7,039 nt of DNA from Bacteroidales bacterium UBA6346. Lineage in GTDB: Bacteria > Bacteroidota > Bacteroidia > Bacteroidales > UBA932. The DNA lies in the NCBI GenBank assembly GCA_002438905.1, contig DJSA01000078.1:11907-18945 (forward strand). The letters are read 5' to 3'. Every line of letters starts with the position of its first letter. Position 1 is the stretch's first letter. Under the pieces are notes generated by a model that was not told the origin of the DNA, made no database searches, and worked only from the letters and a program-made list of their open reading frames with translations. Below are positions 1 to 4,977 of the stretch, piece after piece. Both the position numbers and the translations under genes were made by a program.

Positions 1-1082
1 TCGTTGTTCTTTGACTCGGCGGCAATGTCAGTGGAGAGAGCCGCGAGATTCTCGTCCATGCTGTCAGTGTCGGCAAGCATTGCAGAGTATCTGTCCCGAA
101 GCTGAATGAGCTCGGCCTCATTCGTGCAGCCGAACTTCTGAAAGAGACCATATATGAGCGACATCCGCGCCTCTACCATTTCGAGGCGCTCTGGAGAGGC
201 CTCCGATTTTTCCGCAAGTGTCGACACTTCGGAGAGAATGTCATCCATCTCCAGACGGGAAGACTCGAGGCGCCCGGCAAGCACTCCAGCTGAGGACACA
301 AACGATGCAATCTTTTCCAGACTCCTCACGGACTCTTTAAGCAGGCTGTCAACAGAAGGCAATTCCTCAGAAGTCGGGGCAAGCGCCTCTGAGACGGCAC
401 ACAAAGATTCCCTTATGGTCTCGGCATTGGCAAGTTCCTTCTGCTCTCTCTCAAGTTCGAGAAGTTCACCATCTTTCAACTTTGCGGAGTCAAGTTGAGA
501 GAATTGAGCCATATTATAATCCCTCTCTGCACGCAGTCGTTCAAGAGACTCCTCCAGACGCCTTTTCTCGGCATTGAGCGAAGAGAGGCGGGCATAGGAC
601 TCCGAATACTCGGAACGCAGGGCAAGATTGCCAGCAAAATTGTCGAGCATATCTGTCTGGTAAGCAGGATTCTGAAGCTCGAGTGTCCCATGTTGGGAAT
701 GTATGTCAAAAAGTCGGGCTGTCACGGAAGCGAGAGTCTGCACCGTCACCGGGCAATCATTTATGAATGCGCGGGAGCGGCCCGAACGTGCAACCACACG
801 TCGTACTACTAGTCCAGCGTCATTCCATTCCGCCCCAGCATCCTCGACAATAGGCTTCAACCTGTCGTCAACTGATGTGAACTCGGCCTCAACCACACAA
901 TTGTCAGCACCCTCTGAAATTTGAGATGCGTCAGCCTTTCCACCAGCAAGCAGCGAAAGCGCACCAAGCAGGATTGACTTTCCGGCGCCTGTCTGTCCGG
1001 ATATAATGACAAGACCCTCCGGGAATGTAATGTCCAGAGAGTCTATCAGCACATAATTGTGTATTTCGAGACGGTTCAACAT
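1..1082 (-). CDS. recN: DNA repair protein RecN, N-terminal part (runs off left edge)
   Basis: RecN is an SMC-like ATPase that acts at DNA double-strand breaks in recombinational repair. The reading frame starts at an ATG at 1080-1082, has an in-frame TAG two codons upstream, and stays open to base 1, giving 360 residues of a protein usually about 550 long. The start MLNRLEIHNYVLID is typical of RecN. The Walker A motif GQTGAGKS is at residues 29-36 (bases 975-998), followed by ILLGALSLLAGGKAD. The segment DIHSQHG near residue 145 matches the conserved RecN Q-loop region. From about residue 165 the sequence becomes Glu/Leu/Arg-rich and should form the first arm of the coiled coil. Walker B and the signature motif would lie outside the window. 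It is the last visible gene of the trxB-bamD-rpoZ-recN string, 70 bases after rpoZ. Identification is strong; whether the missing part is intact cannot be seen. Confidence 0.95.
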   Translation of the reverse strand, partial: MLNRLEIHNYVLIDSLDITFPEGLVIISGQTGAGKSILLGALSLLAGGKADASQISEGADNCVVEAEFTSVDDRLKPIVEDAGAEWNDAGLVVRRVVARSGRSRAFINDCPVTVQTLASVTARLFDIHSQHGTLELQNPAYQTDMLDNFAGNLALRSEYSESYARLSSLNAEKRRLEESLERLRAERDYNMAQFSQLDSAKLKDGELLELEREQKELANAETIRESLCAVSEALAPTSEELPSVDSLLKESVRSLEKIASFVSSAGVLAGRLESSRLEMDDILSEVSTLAEKSEASPERLEMVEARMSLIYGLFQKFGCTNEAELIQLRDRYSAMLADTDSMDENLAALSTDIAAESKNN

Positions 1083-1152
1083 AACCTAAAAAACGTCAAA
1101 AATTTCCATTCACGCACGAATTCCATGGAACCGATACCCTGAGCCCGACACC

Positions 1153-1473
1153 CTACTCATCATCGTGCTTTGCCATCCTATAGGAGATCTCGTTGTGCTC
1201 GAATTCATAAATTGCCACGAGATCCGGCTTCGGTTGCCTTTCGTAGTATTTTGAAATCTCTATCTGTTCGCGGTTCTCGAAGACTTCCTCCATAGTGTCC
1301 CTCTCGTTCTTGAAATCCTCGAGCTTCTTCATCAGTTCCTTTTTCTCCGCGGCGGCAATCTGGTTAGCGCGCTTCGAAAGAATCACGACAGTCTCATAGA
1401 TGTTTCCGGTCGGAGCAGCAAGGTCACAGAGATCTCTCGTGATCGTGTTTGTTGGAATTTTATTGTTTGCCAT
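1153..1473 (-). CDS. rpoZ: DNA-directed RNA polymerase subunit omega, Bacteroidetes type
   Basis: A 106-residue protein matching the omega subunit, which helps assemble and stabilise RNA polymerase by clamping the beta' subunit. Residues 8-39 (NTITRDLCDL, then NIYETVVILSKRANQIAA) correspond to the omega core, where the N-x-[FY]-[ED]-x-V and KRA-x-Q-I positions are conserved. The C-terminal half, with VFENREQIEISKYYE and KPDLVAIYEF, is the extension I recognise from Bacteroidetes omega proteins, which are often labelled hypothetical or RpoZ-family. Residues 43-66 are highly charged and probably helical. The ATG at 1471-1473 gives the expected length. The gene lies 150 bases after bamD and 70 bases before recN on the same strand. 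The assignment rests on remembered family sequence and gene order and is fairly secure. Confidence 0.88.
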   Translation of the reverse strand: MANNKIPTNTITRDLCDLAAPTGNIYETVVILSKRANQIAAAEKKELMKKLEDFKNERDTMEEVFENREQIEISKYYERQPKPDLVAIYEFEHNEISYRMAKHDDE

Positions 1474-1623
1474 ATACTTTTGTGTTTATTTTGTTTGTCT
1501 TTTGGGTCTATATCTACCCTCAAAAATGCCACACAAGCGGCCAAGAGGACACTGTGCGCATCTTTAAGTATTTCCACCTACTATTATATACGGAAAGTAT
1601 GTTCCCGTGTTTCAAAAATCTTT

Positions 1624-2427
1624 TCAGTTTCTATTCAGATATTTCTGTGCCCTGGAATGAGGAAGTTCCAAGCTGCGGACATACTTCGAATCGGGATATT
1701 CGCTTACGAAATTGAGATAATCGTCCATGAACTGGAGGTAGCGCTCACGCTGCTTTTTCTTCACGCTGAGCTCGGCATATTTATAAGAGGACATCGCTAT
1801 GTAATAGAGTATGTCTTCACGATAAATGTTCTCTGAATCCTCTTTCAGAACATTCCTCAGAGCTACTCGCGCGGCGAGGTAATCCTCCATCTTGTAGTAA
1901 AGTTTAGCGCCCTCGTAGGCCTTGCGATCAAGCCGTTCACCAAGGTCCTTAATCATTGCTTCACAGTCAGCAAGATGCTCATTATCAGGCTCTTCTCGAA
2001 TATACTCCGTCAAGGCAGTCAGCGCCGTGTAGGTCGGAGTCTGGTCAAGTTCGTAGCGCAGGGTTGAACGGTAGAGACAATCAATCCGCAAAAAACGGGC
2101 ATCGGATGCAAAAGGGCTACGCGGATAGACCTCGACAAAACGCTGGAAATTGGTCTCTGCCGTGTAATAGTCCTTCTGGCGGTAGTTGCTCAGGCCCCAA
2201 TAGTAGCGCACCGTGTCGTCCTTTTCCGTACCTTCGGTGTACATGGCAAGCGACTCGAAAAGAGCTGCAGCCTTGCTATATTTCCTGTTATTGAAGTAGT
2301 TGAACGCAGCCTCGTACTTCGCATCGACATCAGCGCTGTTCAAAAGCATCTCATACTGAGACTTACAGGAAATCAACGAAAGGAGCGCAAATGCGGAAAG
2401 TACCGCGGTTTTCAGATATATCTTCAT
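1624..2427 (-). CDS. bamD: Outer membrane protein assembly factor BamD (TPR lipoprotein)
   Basis: BamD is a periplasm-facing outer-membrane lipoprotein of the BAM complex, which inserts beta-barrel proteins. From the ATG at 2425-2427 the protein has 267 residues. It begins with a clear lipoprotein signal, MKIYLKTAVLSAFALLSLISC, with the lipobox cysteine at residue 21. Tetratricopeptide-like helix pairs follow: AAFNYFNNRKYSKAAALFESL (about 40-60), YYWGLSNYRQKDYYTAETNF with RFVEVYPRSPFASDA (about 75-110), and a C-terminal set around AKLYYKMEDYLAARVALRNV and FVSEYPDSKY. The frame also opens at an ATG at 2473-2475 that overlaps the trxB stop as ATGA. That start would put 16 mostly hydrophilic residues before the signal peptide, so the internal ATG is preferred. 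It lies 44 bases after trxB, and the 150-base gap to rpoZ shows no convincing promoter or terminator. Confidence 0.9.
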   Translation of the reverse strand: MKIYLKTAVLSAFALLSLISCKSQYEMLLNSADVDAKYEAAFNYFNNRKYSKAAALFESLAMYTEGTEKDDTVRYYWGLSNYRQKDYYTAETNFQRFVEVYPRSPFASDARFLRIDCLYRSTLRYELDQTPTYTALTALTEYIREEPDNEHLADCEAMIKDLGERLDRKAYEGAKLYYKMEDYLAARVALRNVLKEDSENIYREDILYYIAMSSYKYAELSVKKKQRERYLQFMDDYLNFVSEYPDSKYVRSLELPHSRAQKYLNRN

Positions 2428-2471
2428 AAACTCTTTTATATTTTCAGTCACACTGCACAGCCAAAAAACAT

Positions 2472-3410
2472 TCATACCTCAGGCTTCTCCACGAACTTCA
2501 GAAACCGCTCGGCATCAAGGGCCGCGCGACATCCTGAACCAGCAGCATTTATAGCCTGCCTATAAGTCGGATCCTGGACATCACCGGCTGCAAAAACGCC
2601 CTCGACACTAGTACGTGTGGATTTCCCGTCAGTGATTATGTAGCCCTGCTCGTCAAGTTTGAGCCAGCGGGCGAACAATCCGGTGTTGGGACTATGTCCT
2701 ATGGCGAGAAAAAAACCGTCAACCGCGATATCAAAAACCTCTCCGTTCCTGCGCACTAGGCGAACTCCAGTCACCCCGAAATCATCTCCAAGCACCTCTT
2801 TTGTGTTGCAGTTCCAGAGTATTTCTATATTTTCTGTCCCCATCACACGCTCCCGCATGGCCTCGGAAGCACGAAGCACATCGCGCCTCACTATCATATA
2901 GACCTTACGGCACAAACCCGCCAAATAGCTGGCTTCCTCACACGCTGTGTCCCCGCCTCCAACTACTGCAACAACCTTGTTTCTGTAAAAGAATCCGTCA
3001 CACGTTGCGCAGGCCGACACGCCCATTCCCCGGTATTTCGTTTCCGAAGGCAGCCCGAGATACTTCGCAGCTGCACCCGTGGCAACTATCACAGTCTCGG
3101 CTTCAATATCGGCAGCTCCGTCAATCCTCAGCCTGAACGGACGTGAGGAAAAATCAACATCCGACACAGTTCCAAGACGCACATCGGCACCGAGCCGGAC
3201 AGCCTGGGCACGCATCGCATCCATAAGTTCCTGTCCGCCTATGCCATTCTCGAAACCGGGATAATTCTCGATATCCGTAGTGGTGGTAAGCTGTCCTCCC
3301 GGCTGTGCTCCCTCATAGAGCACAGGAGCAAGGTTGGCGCGTGAGGCGTATATGGCCGCGGTGTAGCCCGCAGGTCCACCCCCTATTATCAGACATTTTA
3401 TCTTTTCCAT
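2472..3410 (-). CDS. trxB: Thioredoxin reductase (NADPH, low-molecular-weight type)
   Basis: A cytoplasmic FAD enzyme of 312 residues that uses NADPH to reduce oxidised thioredoxin. The length is normal for bacterial TrxB. The N-terminal FAD-binding motif is IIGGGPAGYTAAIYASRA (residues 8-25), with the usual PGGQL (37-41) and ENYPGF (48-53). The redox-active CATC with following Asp is at residues 134-138. The NADPH-binding GGGDTACEEA is at 151-160, and the RRxxxR phosphate-contact residues are R175, R176 and R180. The closing FAD motif GVFAAGDVQD is followed by YRQAINAAGSG. All catalytic parts are present. The gene begins the minus-strand string with bamD, rpoZ and recN, and faces a Fur-superfamily regulator across 232 bases, which hints at redox-linked control. 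No thioredoxin gene is in the window. Confidence 0.96.
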   Translation of the reverse strand: MEKIKCLIIGGGPAGYTAAIYASRANLAPVLYEGAQPGGQLTTTTDIENYPGFENGIGGQELMDAMRAQAVRLGADVRLGTVSDVDFSSRPFRLRIDGAADIEAETVIVATGAAAKYLGLPSETKYRGMGVSACATCDGFFYRNKVVAVVGGGDTACEEASYLAGLCRKVYMIVRRDVLRASEAMRERVMGTENIEILWNCNTKEVLGDDFGVTGVRLVRRNGEVFDIAVDGFFLAIGHSPNTGLFARWLKLDEQGYIITDGKSTRTSVEGVFAAGDVQDPTYRQAINAAGSGCRAALDAERFLKFVEKPEV

Positions 3411-3480
3411 ATCAATGAGTCAATTTCCGAATTTATTCACGTCCGATCAGCCGCACCGGATGCAGGCGTCCCAAACCCTG

Positions 3481-3488
3481 CAAAATTA
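3481..3488 (-). promoter_or_regulatory. Candidate -7 element for trxB
   Basis: On the minus strand these bases read TAATTTTG, a perfect match to the Bacteroides -7 consensus TAnnTTTG. It would give a leader of roughly 65 bases before trxB. No TTTG or TTG is seen 19-21 bases upstream, so only half of the promoter is supported. Confidence 0.35.
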
Positions 3489-3570
3489 AGAAATTTATCC
3501 GAAGACTCGGAATATATATTCACAATTCAATCACAATTTCACCGCGAAACGGAATAAAAGTTACGCAAGA

Positions 3571-3602
3571 CTTGGCTGAACGGTGATTTTTCAATAACTT
3601 TA
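3571..3602 (+). promoter_or_regulatory. Candidate promoter of the Fur-superfamily regulator
   Basis: CTTG at 3571-3574 (one mismatch to the Bacteroides -33 TTTG) is separated by 20 bases from TAACTTTA at 3595-3602 (one mismatch to TAnnTTTG). The spacing is within the usual 19-21 range. Transcription would start near 3608, leaving a leader of about 35 bases before the ATG at 3643. This is inferred from consensus only. Confidence 0.45.
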
Positions 3603-3608
3603 CGGGTT

Positions 3609-3626
3609 GAGTATGCACTCGAGTAT
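3609..3626 (+). promoter_or_regulatory. Possible operator: GAGTAT direct repeat with ACTCGAGT palindrome
   Basis: Two GAGTAT copies at 3609-3614 and 3621-3626 are 12 bases apart, about one helical turn. They enclose a perfect 8-base palindrome, ACTCGAGT, at 3617-3624. The block lies just downstream of the predicted promoter and before the regulator's start codon, where an autorepressor could bind. It does not resemble the classical 7-1-7 Fur or Per box, so the role is speculative. Confidence 0.25.
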
Positions 3627-3642
3627 ATTTTAACATAAGCCA

Positions 3643-4086
3643 ATGGTAGCGACAGAGGTAAGCACACAGGACATTTTTACAACGATATTAAAGAGATATT
3701 CACTGAAGGCGACGCCACAGAGGATTGCCGTGCACAAGGCAATGCAGAAGTTGGGACACGCATCGGCGGACATGGTGGCCAAGCAGATAGAAGAAGACGG
3801 AGACACGAAAATTACCGTAGCCTCCGTCTACAATATACTTTCTGAGTTCGCGAAATTGGGAATATACCAGCATAGGCTCAGCGCGAACAACAAGATGTTC
3901 TTCGATCTCAACACATTCGATCACGCCCATTTCTACGACATCGAAAACAACACTTTCCGAGACATTGCCGAAGACAAACTCATCAGTGAACTGATGGAAA
4001 AACTGTCAAAGAAGAGGTTTCGCGGCTACAAGGTCGATTATGTCGATATTCAGATAGTAGGACACCCCACCAGAAAAAAGATATAA
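3643..4086 (+). CDS. Fur-superfamily transcriptional regulator, PerR/Irr-like, cysteine-free
   Basis: A 147-residue DNA-binding regulator of the Fur superfamily, the normal length. The N-terminal winged helix covers about residues 11-80, with the family motif KATPQRIAVHKAM (22-34), HASADMVAKQI (39-49) and the recognition helix ITVASVYNILSEF (57-69). The C-terminal dimer domain contains FFDLNTFDHAHFYD (86-99). Aligned without gaps across the key segment to Bacillus subtilis PerR, the regulatory metal ligands H37, D85, H91, H93 and D104 correspond here to H39, D88, H94, H96 and D107. Both structural zinc CxxC pairs are absent, and the protein has no cysteine at all. The FD-x-NT-x-DH-x-HF stretch resembles the iron regulator Irr, which also lacks CxxC. 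It is transcribed away from trxB. Whether it senses peroxide, iron/heme or another metal cannot be decided from sequence, so no symbol is given. Confidence 0.88.
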   Translation: MVATEVSTQDIFTTILKRYSLKATPQRIAVHKAMQKLGHASADMVAKQIEEDGDTKITVASVYNILSEFAKLGIYQHRLSANNKMFFDLNTFDHAHFYDIENNTFRDIAEDKLISELMEKLSKKRFRGYKVDYVDIQIVGHPTRKKI

Positions 4087-4093
4087 TCTTTTT
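4075..4093 (+). terminator. Weak AT-rich hairpin overlapping the regulator's stop codon
   Basis: AAAAAGAT (4075-4082) and ATCTTTTT (4086-4093) form an 8-bp stem around a 3-base loop and end in a T run. It overlaps the TAA at 4084-4086. The stem has a single G-C pair, so its strength is doubtful, but its place at the end of the gene and the A and T runs on both sides fit a terminator that could work in either direction. Confidence 0.4.
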
Positions 4094-4178
4094 CTTCATC
4101 CCCTTTCCCCATGCTTTTTGACAGAGATACCCCTACCGTTTTTGAAAAGTTTTTTTTTAAAATGTCCCTTTGGGTTTG

Positions 4179-4862
4179 TCAAGATTTATTCTTTTGTTCT
4201 TCATTGGCCTGGTCAAAGGCGGTGGTGATGGAGAATCTCGTCTCTTGGGTCAATGTCATGCCCTTGAGGAAGTCCTGAATGTTGAAACTGATGTAATATT
4301 CCTCGGATGAGCGCTGATCTTTCGGGGTTTCCTTTGTCACCACATCTCCGTTAGCCTGATGATAGAGGACGAAACGAATTTCCTTCGAGTTGCTTGTATT
4401 GTCGAACACAAGTTCGAGCACATGTTCCGTCTTGCTGTCCTTAAGTTTCGGGATGCTCACATACAAAGTCACATACACATTGTCGCCATTCTCGCTCACA
4501 TATCGCGCACGCTCTGGCACGTAGACGGAATCACGCCCGAAAGTCTCCACATCCGAAGCATCGGAGAAAACAGCCGGCTTGACCTTGACTTCCTGATAGG
4601 CATTGAGCTTTATGCTCTGGGGACTGTTCATGTCAAGAAGGTCGCAATTAATGATGATGCGCTTGGATTCAACTTCAGTGAACTTGGAGTCCGTTCCATT
4701 CTCCGTAATGAGGTATGAGACATCGCCGTCTCCGGTCAGGTGCGTTGCGTCCACGACATTGGCGAATGTGACAAGGCCGCTGACGCGATATTCGCCTTTC
4801 AGGCACGAAGTGAGGGATGCGCACGCTATGAGCGACAACGCAATGATTTTGTTGAATTTCAT
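4179..4862 (-). CDS. NigD-like lipoprotein (hypothetical)
   Basis: A 227-residue exported lipoprotein of unknown function. The N-terminus MKFNKIIALSLIACASLTSC is a type II signal peptide with a lipobox cysteine at residue 20, so the mature protein should be anchored in the envelope. Residues about 25-100 are beta-rich and include a YLITENG turn. Residues about 125-215 form a second beta-rich part with VYVTLYVSIPKL, HVLELVFDN, FVLYHQANGD (164-173) and YYISFNIQDF (189-198). The pattern of a small barrel followed by a beta-sandwich, with an LxHxANGD-like segment and a VSFDL-like strand, recalls the NigD-like lipoproteins of Bacteroidales; this is from remembered family features, not a search. 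The NigD name comes from a bacteriocin locus and does not show such a role here. It lies 115 bases downstream of the OadA-family gene on the same strand and converges with the regulator. Confidence 0.7.
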   Translation of the reverse strand: MKFNKIIALSLIACASLTSCLKGEYRVSGLVTFANVVDATHLTGDGDVSYLITENGTDSKFTEVESKRIIINCDLLDMNSPQSIKLNAYQEVKVKPAVFSDASDVETFGRDSVYVPERARYVSENGDNVYVTLYVSIPKLKDSKTEHVLELVFDNTSNSKEIRFVLYHQANGDVVTKETPKDQRSSEEYYISFNIQDFLKGMTLTQETRFSITTAFDQANEEQKNKS

Positions 4863-4977
4863 TATGTTACTCGTTTATGTAAGCGTTAAAAAATAAGTTG
4901 AACTAAATTTGTGTCAGATTTATGAGATATGTTTCGTTGAAAGTCACCACATGGCACGGACGGGAACTGTATCCTTT

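Noticed and set aside
154..924. Several short open frames on both strands in the left 900 bases
   Set aside because: They are shadows of recN, whose minus-strand frame is open through the whole stretch and encodes recognisable RecN sequence with Walker A.
2865..2892. TrxB has VRRDVLR where Escherichia coli TrxB has HRRDGFR
   Set aside because: The three arginines that contact the NADPH phosphate are kept, and Val for His at this place is known in other thioredoxin reductases, so no functional change is implied.
4138..4160. Long T run with flanking A runs between the convergent genes, as a second terminator
   Set aside because: No G/C-containing stem precedes the T run on either strand; it is low-complexity sequence only.
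4904..4911. TAAATTTG on the plus strand, a perfect -7 motif
   Set aside because: No gene follows on the plus strand and no -33 element is at the right distance; it is likely chance in AT-rich DNA.
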